In this document: in pieces, positions 48,126-59,499 of the stretch
Numbering within the stretch: position 1 is the first letter of the stretch
Layout: every line of letters begins with the position of its first letter
Assembly: GCF_933775445.1 (NCBI RefSeq)
Contig: NC_065873.1
Location: 21,204,001-21,268,000, forward strand
Length of the DNA stretch: 64,000 nt
DNA from: Argentina anserina
Taxonomy: Eukaryota > Streptophyta > Magnoliopsida > Rosales > Rosaceae
Reading direction: 5' to 3'
Notes under the pieces: generated by a model
What the model was told of the DNA's origin: nothing
The model's input: only the letters and a program-made list of their open reading frames with translations
The model's database searches: none
Position numbers and translations under genes: made by a program

Positions 48126-48337
48126 GTTATTGTGAACCCATGGAGGATTATTAAATTGCTACTAAATATATATTATATTTGTTAAAGTTTGTTGGGGTTG
48201 TACAGTGATCCAGGGTTTGTGTGCGACTGATTACATAATTAGTGCTAAGCCTGATAACATACTGAAGTTTGTTAGGGTTTATCGGGTCCTTGAGAAAACT
48301 TTGTAGATCTTAGCAAGCAAGCAGTATTGAAGAGGCA

Positions 48338-49485
48338 ATGTCATGTTCTACTGGAAGTTGTTGGCCATGGCTTCCAAGCAACCCTCTGAATTTGATTCTA
48401 GATAAAGTGGTACCAAGCACCGATTATATTCGCTTTGGTGCAGTTTGCAAGCACTGGAAATCTGCCGCATATCATGAGAAGCGCTGGAATTCTAGCAGCA
48501 CCTTCGCAAATTATGTCATAGCAAGATGCAGCTCCCAATGTTGTTGATTTCGTACAAAGAGGCCTTCACCTTGTATAGTGTGGAACATGTCCTGATATGC
48601 AAGAGTAGCTTCGAGTTGAAACTGAGGGATCTGGCGAGCTATCCCAAAATGAGGTGCTTTGGTTCTTCCCTGGATGGTTGATTTATGGGCCTCGTGGTTG
48701 GATGACTAAACAGGTCGATTTCACAGTACTCCTCTTAAACCCTTTCACCGGAGAAAACATTAACCTGGAACGATATTGGAACAACACATATCACCACTTC
48801 TTGAGTTTTCCTTTATTGAGAAGGTTGTATTATCTGCTGACCCTCGTTTGTATCCTAATAATTTTGAAGCTCTGGTTCTATCTAAGTATCGTTTTGCAGG
48901 TTCTAATCTGGCCCTTTTTAAGTCAAGGGAGGATTGTTGGAGTCACATACTTTGTGGTGAGAAGTGAGAACATTAGTGATCTAATTTATCTAGAGGTCGA
49001 TATCTAGGTGTTATTAGAGAAGCTAAGATCTTTTCAATTAATTTTGGTAGCCAAACAACTCGACGCTAGACACAGAATTTGGTTCTCTTACTCCACCCCA
49101 ATATGCTACAATTACCTTTGGAGAATCATCAGGGGGCGTTCTATTATTGTTTTTCTGTAGAGTTACTGATCGTTTGAGGATCTTTAAGCTGATATTTGAG
49201 AGTGAGGATAGACTCAAATGTGTAGAGATTTCAGAAAATATTGGGAATGACGCTTTGTTTTCAGGTCGCAATCAAACTTTGTGCTTGTCTGTCTTAGATT
49301 ATCCGAAGTGTCATCCAAATTCCATATACATCAACAATCGTGTCCTCAGATTAGAAGACAACGAAGAGGGAGTACGACACTGCAGCTCTGAAATATTGCA
49401 AGACGACATGCAAAAACCAATCTGGATTACCCCCACTGTTGTGTGGAAATTGTTTTGTTGTGATTCCTTCTTCCTGTTTCCGTGA
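48338..49485 (+). pseudogene. F-box/DUF295 gene with several frame breaks
   Basis: The F-box opens at 48338 (WLPSNPLNLILDKVV, VCKHWKSAA) and stops at 48547. DUF295-like sequence continues in shifted frames. At 48540-48650 it reads PMLLISYKEAFTLYS; at 48654 a second frame reads LLLNPFTGENINL; at 48776 a third reads SADPRLYPNNFEALVLS; and from 49147 it reads RIFKLIFESEDRLKC...GRNQTLCLS...PNSIYI. At least three frame changes and stops rule out a full product. It is more distant from the 11902/15436 pair than they are from each other. Confidence 0.8.
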
Positions 49486-49489
49486 TTGA

Positions 49490-50209
49490 GAATACGTTAG
49501 GGTTTTGGTTCACTTTGATATCAACTTGAATTGTAATTCTATTTCGGCTCCTCAGGTTGGAATTCACTTTTATATGTGTAGTCTGTGTTCAGAATGTTGA
49601 TCATGCTTCCAATGTTTATAGAATGTCTAATTAATTCTCACGTACGTTCGTACGTCTGGACTAGGAAAATTTGCATGTTTTGGCATGATGTGTGCGTAAC
49701 TGTGTATATGCTTGATTTATTAGGACTATATGTAGTTAAAATTTCAAACTAAAGCAGTTTTGAGTTCAGTACTAACAACATCATTCGTACAAATTAAGAA
49801 CGGTTTTGTTTAAAAAGCTGAACAATACTATGTTAGATGGAGTACGTTATAATACCTTCTCCGGAACTCCGGATTATAGCTAGGCTGCTTGAGTAATTTC
49901 CAGGTTTAATTTCCTGCCCCGGGAAATTAAGGCCATCTCCTGCTGTGCGATAAGTCAGCTCCTGTTCTAATATTAATATGTAGTTCGATCTCCTCTTCAT
50001 CTTTATGTTATGGTATAGTATATAATATATCCATATTATGATGATTGTTCATGTATAGCGCTGATATACCTCATCTTCTTTTTGATTGGAGATGTTAGGT
50101 TCATTAGTACTTCATGTAGAGCTAGAAACCTGCGGTTTCTCACATCAGTCACATGCACTGCTCTGTCTGCTCAGTTGATATATATTTGTGCGGCAACATG
50201 TAAAACCAG
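49490..50209. other. intergenic, no gene recognised
   Basis: AT-rich sequence between the broken F-box gene and the LINE target duplication. Confidence 0.5.
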
Positions 50210-50523
50210 GATTGCTGAAACTTACCATTTCCTTTTCAACTAATTCAATTGAAAGAAAAATTCCTCCGAGTAAGTCGGAGTGAGGTCTCTGAGGGATTTG
50301 CGAAACCTTGACCGCCGCGCGCCTAAGGTTTGTCGATCTGGCATCGCCGATCAGTGTCTCAGGTTTCTGGGATTCTTCTTGGCTACCTAATCATGAACGT
50401 ACTTGTCTGAAATTGTTGCGGCATCGTGAATCGACGAACTCTTCATGCGTTGAAGATGATGATACAGAAGCACCAGGTCTACTTGGTATTCTTGATGGAG
50501 ACAAAGTGCAATGCACGAAAACC

Positions 50524-50933
50524 TATGTAGCACGGACACAGACACGGCGCAACACGGCAAATTTAAAAAACTTATATTCCGACACAGCGTCGACATGGCA
50601 ATTTACATATAATTAAATATATTAATTAATTCATAAAATAAATATATAATATATGAAATAATGTCAAATTAAATAATCAAGTTCATTTCATTTCATAACA
50701 ATTCAAAATAAATAAATCTAAAGAAAGAAGAAAGGGAAAACGATGGAGTTGAAACAAAACTTTGGTTATTTCTATTTTGTTTCTCTGTTTTTTTATCTAA
50801 AATGATGACGTGGCGTGTCGGTCAAAGTGTCGGAAAAGTCAACATTACTGACACACCATGTGGCATGTCGGAGAAGTGTCGGGGAGTGTCATACACTTCG
50901 ACACTTCGGCCTTAGAAGTGTCAGTGCTACATA
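50524..50933. mobile_element. MITE nested in the LINE 5' region
   Basis: The ends TATGTAGCACGGACAC and the complement of GTGTCAGTGCTACATA are inverted repeats. Flanking ACGAAAACC and ACGACAACA match at 7 of 9 positions, a possible decayed 9-bp duplication. It is rich in GTGTCGG/CCGACAC motifs. It has no ORF of its own. Confidence 0.55.
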
Positions 50934-51349
50934 AACGACAACACAAATCCCTCCAGCGAGCTCTTAGGATGGCTCATATGAAGAAGTTCGATCGAGTAGA
51001 GAGAGAGAGCAGGCGGCCTTGCTTTGCTCTGGAACGACTATGTTCAAGTAAATATCCGAGATACTCAGTACTACTATATTAAATATATAAAAATATCATA
51101 TCATAATACTATATTTTTAAAAAAATTGAACATTAATACAATATCAAATAGGTTGTTATCACAATCTGATTATCATTCTTTCTATTTCCTAACATAACAT
51201 ATATAAACAATTATAATCAAAGAGTCAGTTACTTAGCCATGTATATGAAGCTCCAAATTATAGGCAAATAGATTCAAAGATGAAATTGACATGGACGAAC
51301 AAAGATCATATCTTTATGAAGATTTTTTTCTATTTCTTTCTTTCTCTTT

Positions 51350-51525
51350 CCCTCTTACTGACAAACTTCTTCTTCTTCTTCATCTCTTTTTCTCTGTCTC
51401 TTTCTCTCTAATTAACTTTCTTCTTCTTCTTCTTCTTCAGTTCTTTTTATAATGGATCCTATGTTGCCTCAGCAGCACAGTTTATTGGCCTTGAGAGAGA
51501 GAGAGAGAGAGAGAGAGAGCACGAT
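51350..51525. repeat. CTT/CT-rich and (GA)n microsatellites
   Basis: TTCTTC and CTCT runs at 51368-51440 and a GAGAGA run at 51493-51519, inside the degraded LINE. Confidence 0.85.
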
Positions 51526-54500
51526 CATTTCTTGGCATTTGTTAACAAATATATAACCACAAACACAAAAGCTTAAACCACCGAAAACTTTCCAACACTT
51601 TTTGAAAGAAGAAAAAAAGAACAACCTTTCCAAAGCTTTCCAAAACTTTTCATAATTCATCCCACTCAAAATTGCACCAGGCTACCATTCACACCAACTC
51701 CTTCAGTCAAAAGCACACTTATATTAGAAAAAATTTGGAGCCCCTTTAATTTGGAGGCCCCAGGCGCAGACCTCCTTCGCCTTGCCCCAGGGCCGGCCCT
51801 GAGGACCGGAGAATGAAGTTTGGTGGTTCACGGACTTCTATGGTCACCCAGAGACGGGGCAGCGCCATCAATCTTGGGATATGTTGCGGTCCTTGCGCGG
51901 TAGACGTGATGATAGGTGGGTAGTAGCAGGCGATTTCAATGAGCTCCTCAATCTCAATGAGAAAACTAGGGGGAGAGGTTGCGGTATGTGGCTTAAATGA
52001 CTACTTTCCGTGAGACTTTGACGGATTGTAGTTTGGTGGATATGGGTGCAGTTAGGGGTTGGTTCACCTGGAGCGATAACAACACAAAAGTGAGATTGGA
52101 TAGAGGTACATGTACTGATCCTTGGTTACGAGAGTTTGCTTTCTCTCGTGTGATTGCTCTCCCTCCCAGCCGCTCAAACCACGTTCCCCTATTAGTGGAG
52201 GTTCAGAGAGAGATGCCAGATATGGAACATAACTGGTGCAAGTTTCGGTTTGAAGAGATGTGGGTGACAAATGATTCTTTCAAGGCAACGTTCGAACAAA
52301 GTTGGGCTTTGCCGCAACAGGGTAGTCTGATGGTGCTTTGTGTCGGAAAATCAAAGATACGGGTAACCATCTACTCAATTGGGATATGACGTTATTCCAT
52401 GGTAGGAGACTTGAGATTGAGGTTGTTCGAAAGGAGTTGAATGTGCTACTCTAACGTCATTTTGATGCAGCACATTAATTTGAGAAAGCTCGGTTGTCCG
52501 AAAGGTTGAATCCATTTATGTCTATTGATGAAACTTTTTGAGGCAACGATCAAGAGCTATTTGGATGAAGGAAGGTGATAGGAACTCTAAGTTCTTTCAT
52601 CAACACGTTTCAAATAGGCGGAAGATGAACAAACTGAAAGGTTTATTTGATTCAGAGGGGTAGTGGAATGACTCTCCTAAAGGTATTGAGAATGTTGTTA
52701 TTCATTACTTTCAGAATTTATTCACCCAGCAGGCATCGAATATTGCAGCTCAAGATCGTGTTCTTGAGACTATTAGTCTGCGTGTTACGGATAGTATGAA
52801 TCAAGGGTTGGTGGCATTATTGTATACTAAAGAAGAGGTTTGTGAGGCTTTCTTTCAAATGCATTCCTCCAAATCCACTGGCCCGGATGATATGTCCCCT
52901 TATTTTTTCCAGAAATATGGGATTTAGTTGGTGATAAAGTAAGCTCTGCTATTATTTCTTTTCTTACTTATAAAGAAATGCCGCATGATCTAAATTTTAT
53001 AAATGTGCTGCTCATTCCGAAAGTGAAGGAAGTTCAATATATGACTCAGTTGCATCCTATTTCTCTCTGTAATATGGTGTAAAAGATAGCTTTGAAGGTT
53101 CTTGCTAATAGACTTAAAGTGTTTCTATCTGATATTGTTTCTCCGGAGCAAAGTGCTTTTGTTCTTGGTAGACTTATTGGTGATAATACTTTAGTTGTTT
53201 TTGAACTTGCTCATTATATGCATATTTTACAAAGGGGTCAGGAAGGTTTTTTGGCTCTTAAACTAGATATCAATAAAGCTTATGACAGGTTGGAGTGGGG
53301 TTTCCTACAAAAAATTATGTTAAAGCTTGGGTTTGATGCAGCATGGGTGGATTTGATTATGCACTGTTTGTCGACGGTGATATACTTTTTCCTGATCAAC
53401 GGCAAGGCTAAAGACTTTTTTACTCCTCAACGTGACTTGAGGCAAGGTGACCCTATTTCTCCATATCTTTTCTTGTTATGTGTGAAGGCCTTTCTGGTTT
53501 GATTTATAATTCTATGCGGTTTGGTGAGTGGCACGGTTTGAGAATCTATGATTGGACCTACAGTAAGTCATTTATTATTTGCAGATGATAGTATTTGTAT
53601 GCACGAGCTACACTACAGGATTGTGTCTTGATTAAAGATATTATGAAATTATATGGGGAAGCTTCTGGACAACAGATTAATCTCTAGAGGAGTAATGTGG
53701 TTTTCAGTGAGAATGTCTCTCAATGTAACCGTGGACTTTTTGCTGCTTGTTTGGGAGTGCAGGTTGCGGAGAAACATGACAAATACTTGGGTGTTCCTAC
53801 TCACGTCAGACGGTTCAACAATGATACTTTTACTTATATCAAAGATAAGTTGGCTAAGAAGCTCACTGGTTGGAGATCTAAGTTGTTGAGTGCGGCAGGC
53901 CGAGAGGTATTAATTAAGGTAATGGCTCAACTATGTCTTTGTATACGATGAATAACTATCTTCTCTCTCAACATTTGATTCAGGAGCTTCATCAGTTATG
54001 TGCCAAATTATGGTGGGGAGGAATATATGAGAAAAGAGGAATGCATTGGAGAGCCTGGGATGCTATCTATAAATCGAAGGATGGAGGTGGTATGGACTTT
54101 AGTTTACTTTCAATCTTGCCATACTTGCTAAACAGGGTTGGAGGATCATTCAAAAGCCAGAGGCATTGCCAAGCCGACTTCTTAAGGCTATTTATTTTCC
54201 AAATGATAGGTTTTGGGAATCTGAACTTGGTGATGCTCTTTCGTATGCATGGAGGAGTATTATTGCTGGGCGAGATATTTTACATTAGGGTATTCGTAGA
54301 TAGATCGAAGATGGTCTTTCTACTAGTACCTGGGAGGATCCTTGGTTGGAAGGGGTAGATATGGCACAGTATAGGACCCCTCGGGTTCAGAGGGTTTCTG
54401 AGTTATTTTCTCAGCCTAGGGTGTGTAATTCAAAGCTATTGACGGAGTTATTTCCATTACGACTTGTCAACCAGATTCTTGCTCTTCATGTTAGTGTTCG

Positions 54501-55254
54501 GTCTTATTCAGATCGGTGGATTTAGGGTGCTGATAGGAATGGTCAGCTTAAGTTGAATGTTGATGTTGCGTTTCAACTTTCTAATGGTACTTCTGGTTTG
54601 GGAGGTGCTTTATTTGATCATTGTGAACATTGTTTAGGAGTTTTCACGTCTTATAGGGGTCATACCGAGTCTCTTTTACATGTTGAGCTTCTTGCAGTTA
54701 TGGAGGGTTTAAAGTTTGCTAAACAATATGCCTTTACTTCTCTGATTTTTGAATTTGATTGTCAGGTTCTGGTGGATGTAGTTTAGAAATGTACGTTAGA
54801 TCACTCAGGGTTTGGTTATCTTATTGAGGATCTTCGTTGGAGTATGCGCTTAGCTAGTGGAGCGTCTTTATCTCATGTTAGACGGTCAACTAATATTGTA
54901 GCTCATTCTTTACCTAAATTAGCTTTACTTTCAAAATCCAGTTTGGTTTATTCTAATGTAATTCCTCCAAGTGTGGAGGAGATTATAACCTGTGACTGTA
55001 ATGATCTCTGATCAATGAAGTCCTCCTAAAAAAAAGATTGCTGAAACTTGCTGGTGTATGGATGGACAACAATGTTTCACCACGATATAGGGCATCATAC
55101 TTAATTGTATCAAATTGAATTATGTAGGTGTCGCCGGAGAAGAGAGTTCAATTCAGATTTTTGCAAGCAGCTATAAGTTGGGTTTATGGAGGCAATTGAA
55201 GGAGAAATTAAAAAACAAAAAACAAAAGGAAAACTGAAATTGTCCAAAATCAAT

Positions 55255-55261
55255 GTTGACA

Positions 55262-55294
<33 letters not shown>

Positions 55295-55334
55295 ACCTTA
55301 ATCTGGCGCCTTAGACCAACTCGGCCATATCAAC
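55255..55334 (-). tRNA. tRNA-Leu(AAG), copy 2
   Basis: Identical over all 80 nt to the gene at 48046-48125, in the same orientation 7.2 kb away. The immediate flanks differ beyond a few bases. A TTTT run lies downstream on the transcribed strand. Confidence 0.95.
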
Positions 55335-55831
55335 ATTGTTGCTTGAGTGTCACATTTATTACACTATGAATGGTCTTTGGTATAGTTTTGGACGAAAAAG
55401 TTTGCAGTTTGATGCCTTGGCCGATATCAATGTATCATTATGAATTTGCAATAAATTATTATGCGCGGTTCAACTATGAATAACTAACTAATTTGCAATT
55501 TGTACTGATATGGTGAAACGTACACTGAGAAAAAATAGCTGGCTAACCGTGTGTATATATATATACACATATGGCTTCTCATAAAAACGTTCATTTCCAC
55601 TAACTTAATTATAAAACAGTCGACCATTGTTTCAAAATTAGAAAATAGTAAGTTTTCTTTATATATTCTTGCCGATAAATTTAGTGAAAATTACAAATTG
55701 TGCCATGGAATAAAATGCAGCCAAGCTCTTAGACCCAACCGTACTCTTGCTTATACGACCTCACCACATCGCTCCCAAACCATGGACAACATGCTTTACG
55801 GGCTGTGATCGACTCCGGTGGGAAGGACAAG

Positions 55832-56897
55832 TGTTAGAAAAATGGTTAATAAATCACTTAAAATCAAATTATAATTGATTAATTTAATTAAGTTAAACTT
55901 ATAATTAATCAAAGATGAACATAGATTTGAGTTCTCCATAATGAGGGCTACAAGATCATATGTTTATTTATGTAATTTGGTTTGTGGGTGAATAAGAAAT
56001 TGTCACTCAAAGATGGCTACTTAGAATGAGGGGGTAATTTGGTTTGTGGGTGAATAAGAAATTGTCACTCAAAGATAGCTACTTAGAATGAGGGGAAAGT
56101 GTTTGTCCCACATTGGAAAAGAGAAGTGTTGAAAAGACTTTATATAGAATCCATTGTGTATGGATTGTAAAGTGTGTAAGCCCCCTTATATCCACTCGCG
56201 CACGCGCAGGAGGGGTGCAAATCCCAGGTCACAAGAGAAACTCGTGTATGCCCGTGCGACCTGCGGACACGAATGCAACACCGAATTGAGGGTCGGAAAG
56301 CAGATTCTTTTTGCATTTCCGAAAACTCAGTTTTGACTTTTCAAATTCTCTTGACTGTTCAAATTCTTCTTTTGTAACAACTGTGTTATTGTGTGTTATG
56401 GAGAATTATAACAGAATTGAAATCAGTGCTTGTAACATATGTAACTCATATATGTTATGATCTTTTGATTTCTATAACAGTCATCTTATTCATTGCTGAT
56501 TGTAAATCCTCACTGTATAAATAGCCACCATCCTATCTTTGTAATTCATCCATTCGAAACACAATCCTCTCCCACTCTTAAAGTTCTTAGCTTTTCTATG
56601 GTGATAGAAAGAGGTACCTTTCGAGTTCGTTGAAAGTTCTAGTTAGTAGTGCAACTTACTAGAATTGTTTAGTCGTTATATCTTGGGAGACAAGCGTCAA
56701 GCATCCTTGCACCGGTAGAGGAGGCGTAAACGTCTTAAGGACAGTGTGGTATCACACACGTCTCGACTAGTTCTTCCATCACCAATCGTTCGGTATTTTG
56801 GTTGAATTTCTTTTCGTGTTCTTCATTTCTGATTTATAATTATTTATAATTCAGCTTATTAAATTATATATGCAATATATCACTGTTTTTTCTAACA
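55832..56897. mobile_element. solo LTR of a copia-like element (1,066 bp)
   Basis: The ends TGTTAGAAAAA and TTTTTTCTAACA are inverted, and a perfect 5-bp duplication ACAAG flanks the segment (55827-55831, 56898-56902). A TATA-like CTGTATAAATAG at 56512 is suitably placed for an LTR promoter. A 64-bp direct duplication (AATTTGGTTTGTGGGTGAAT repeats at 55974 and 56036) lies inside. No internal domain or second LTR is present. Confidence 0.85.
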
Positions 56898-56902
56898 ACA
56901 AG

Positions 56903-57480
56903 TTCTAAGAAGCGGGACTTGAGGTGGGTGGGGAGGACGACTCCGTCGTGAGGGACTGAAGGAGGAGCAATTGAAGGCGGCGAGCTGTCTTGCCTTTCTT
57001 TCTCAGCGGAGTCACGACACTTGGAAAGGGGCGGTCGACGTCGGAGGGGTGTTGAGAGAGTCGAGTCGATGTCGAAGCTGCTTCACGACCAGATTCACCT
57101 GTACCGGGACGGGAATCTGACCCATCAACGAAGACCCTTCTTCAAACTCTTCTTTCTTCACCACTACCGGAAATTTTTGGCTAGAAACTGAGGGGTTAGG
57201 TTCTTCAATTATGGCCGGAAATTAGATTCCCCCTTTCGATTCGATTATGAGGGTTTTGCTTTCTGGAAACAAAAATAGTTTGGTCAAGTTTTGTGCTCTG
57301 TGGAATTTGATACTTTTTATGAGAGAATTTGGGAGTTTTGAAGTAGAGAGAGGTGACTGATTGGAGCTAAAGACAGTCTTTGGTCTTGTTCTACGTGCTC
57401 AGAGTTGAAGATGATTTGTGAGTTGTTGTTGAGCTTTGGTACGGAAGAGTTAAATTTGTTTTTTAAGACCGCTCAAATCT
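56903..57480. other. repeat-like region, no gene recognised
   Basis: GC-richer sequence continuing from the target of the solo LTR, followed by AT-rich DNA. No supported ORF. Confidence 0.4.
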
Positions 57481-58105
57481 CACATGTCACGTAATAAACT
57501 TATTGTGACTACTAGTGTGGAAGGTTGTATAACTATCAGTTTATCCATCACATTACCCGTCACAAGTACATGTGTAATTTACATGTCACACTATGCGTCA
57601 CACTATTTGTCACACTACTTGTCATATAACAATGTTTGTGCGACTGGTGGTGTGATTGGTAGTGTGACTGATAGTGTAGCTGACGAATTATTTGTGTATA
57701 TAAAAATATTTGTGCGACTGGTGGTGTGATTGGTAGTGTGACTAATAGTGTAGCTGACAAATTATTTGTGTGATTGTTAGTGACTGTGTGACTGATGGTG
57801 TTTTGTACAATAACATCAGTGTCGATATTTAGATTGTATTAGTTGATTTGAGAAATTTAAGATCACATAACAACATACAAATGTTCTTTAATTATACTCA
57901 TTATTTTCTTCTTTTTCTTCTTCTTCTTTTTCACATTTTTTTTGTCACAACATAGTCACAAGTGCAGTTTAGTATCAGATACATGGATAGTCACACTACC
58001 AGATACAATGACAGTCACAATGTCGATATTGTAAAAACTAGTGTGACTATTGGTGTTATTGGTGGTGTGACTGCAAGTGTGACCGCATGTGTGACATGCC
58101 AAGAG
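57481..58105. repeat. TGTGAC/GTCACA motif-dense block with internal tandem copy
   Basis: GTCACA-type motifs dominate 57485-57625, GTGTGA-type motifs 57640-57800, GTCACA-type again 57945-58020 and GTGTGA-type 58040-58100, so orientation alternates. A 74-bp unit starting TTTGTGCGACTGGTGG is repeated at 57635 and 57709. CATGTCAC near the left end and GTGTGACATG near the right end suggest a degraded transposon with dense sub-terminal motifs. No precise boundary was found. Confidence 0.5.
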
Positions 58106-58539
58106 AAATTTGTAAATCTGCAAAATTATGTTTAAATTCAAAGGAGATTGATATGAATGTGCTCAGAATCAAGAGAATTAATAAATTAAGGAACATTGGG
58201 CTTCGGTTTCACCGGAAAAGCGTGGAGCACCACCATGGACGGTGACAACCCCTTGTGAGGGTTTATAAGCCGTGTACATTGGTCGGTTCAGAGTGGGTAT
58301 GGTATCAAATGAAAAAGAAAAAAGAGATATTTCCAACAGTACTAATTACGCTCAAATCCATCGCTGGATGACAAAGTTATGACCGAAATTATAATAAGAA
58401 GAAAAAAGATGAAGATAAATAGTATGAGAGGGCAAAACAGTTAGAAAAATTAAAAGAAGTTACTATTTTCTAATTTTGTTGAAAACTTGTTAACTTTTTC
58501 TAATTTCTATTTAAATAAGATGACTTCTTAGTTCTAAAT

Positions 58540-58938
58540 ATGGACACGGAGGCATGTAGAGTTGGCTTGCAACTTGGCATTCGTCAAGGTTAGTCGAATA
58601 TTGACATTGAGAGCGATTCAGCCATTCTAATTGCTGCTCTTACCAGGGAGACAGTGGACTATTCAGAGGTAACTCAGGTTATTGATGATTGTAAAAGCTT
58701 TCTTCAGGCTTTTCATTATGTTAGGATTAGACATATTTACCGTGAAGCAAATGGTGTTGCGGATAGATTAGCTCACCTTACTTGTGTGTCTTATTATGAT
58801 GATGTTTGGTTAAGGGAGACTCCTGCTATCATTCAGAATGTAATTTACGAGGATATGATGCGTAGTTATAATGTAGCACGGGGTTCAGATATTATGTCCC
58901 CTTCCGTTGCAAAATTTATTTTTTATTTTAATAAATGA
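58540..58938 (+). pseudogene. RNase H-like (RVT_3) domain fragment of a LINE
   Basis: Reads EACRVGLQLGIRQG, stop, SNIDIESDS, then LIAALTRETVDYSE...HIYREANGVADRLAHL, ending with a stop at 58938. The IESDS and REAN--AD-LA motifs are the RNase H C-terminal half common at the 3' end of plant L1 elements. The in-frame TAG falls where Trp is usual (IRQGW). The upstream reverse transcriptase is absent. Confidence 0.7.
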
Positions 58939-59061
58939 AACCGGACATGGAGATGAGCCTCCCATCTAAGTTAGGTTTCAAACCCCTTTTAAAAAAATGA
59001 TCATCTTATAATTAGATTTTTTTCATTAAACTTTAATTTAAGTTGTCGTTCGGTACTAATA

Positions 59062-59081
59062 TATATATATATATATATATA
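59062..59081. repeat. (TA)n microsatellite
   Basis: About ten TA units directly left of a foldback MITE; a shorter TA run follows its right end. Confidence 0.85.
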
Positions 59082-59481
59082 CAGTCTCTATTCATAGTGA
59101 AGCTTCACTCTGAAATTACAGAGTGAATTTCCAATTTTGGCACACTTTTCGATCAAATTTTTTCACCATAAACGATTCAATATTTAGATATGTTATTCAA
59201 GATTATCTCTACAAAGTTTCATCCAGTTTGACAATGGTTTGAGCTTTCAAAATTGAGATTTACATGAACGGTTCACGTTGAACAGTTTTAATTCATTTAT
59301 TGATTTAATCTAATTTCAATACCTTAACGATGTCCGAATTAGATGAAATTTTGTAGAGATGATCTTGAATAACATACCTAAATATTGAATCGTTTATGTT
59401 GAAAATATTTGACCGAAAAGTGTGCCAAAATTGGAACTTCACTCTGTAATTTCAGAGTGAAACTTCACTCTAGATAGGAAC
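59082..59481. mobile_element. foldback MITE (about 400 bp) in a TA repeat
   Basis: The outer ~150-190 bp are inverted copies: both arms, read inward, contain TTTCACTCTGAAATTACAGA-like sequence, CCAATTTTGGCACACTTTTC and AACGATTCAATATTTAG. The ends lie in TA repeats, so a TA duplication is possible but cannot be proven. No coding sequence. Confidence 0.7.
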
Positions 59482-59499
59482 TATATATATATATTTTTT

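Larger units (their letters stand above)
50224..55035 (+). mobile_element. degraded L1-type LINE with RNase H domain
   Basis: A 14-bp duplication GATTGCTGAAACTT flanks the segment (50210-50223, 55036-55049), and the right copy is preceded by A8 (55028-55035), the mark of target-primed reverse transcription. Inside, in broken frames: an endonuclease piece with VVAGDFNEL near 51930; reverse transcriptase with LALKLDINKAYDRLEW near 53250, RQGDPISPYLF near 53440 and LLFADDSIC near 53575; and an RNase H domain from about 54545 ending at 55011. Many stops and frame changes make it inactive. The 5' part (50224-51800) includes a nested MITE and microsatellites and is only assigned to the LINE by the duplication. 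Confidence 0.8.

Noticed and set aside
51765..51800. CAGGGCCGGCCCTG, resembles a hAT terminal motif
   Set aside because: No partner terminus or 8-bp duplication could be identified; it may be a truncated end inside the LINE.
57161..57190. CACTACCGGAAA, possible CACTA transposon terminus
   Set aside because: No matching inverted end or 3-bp duplication was found downstream.
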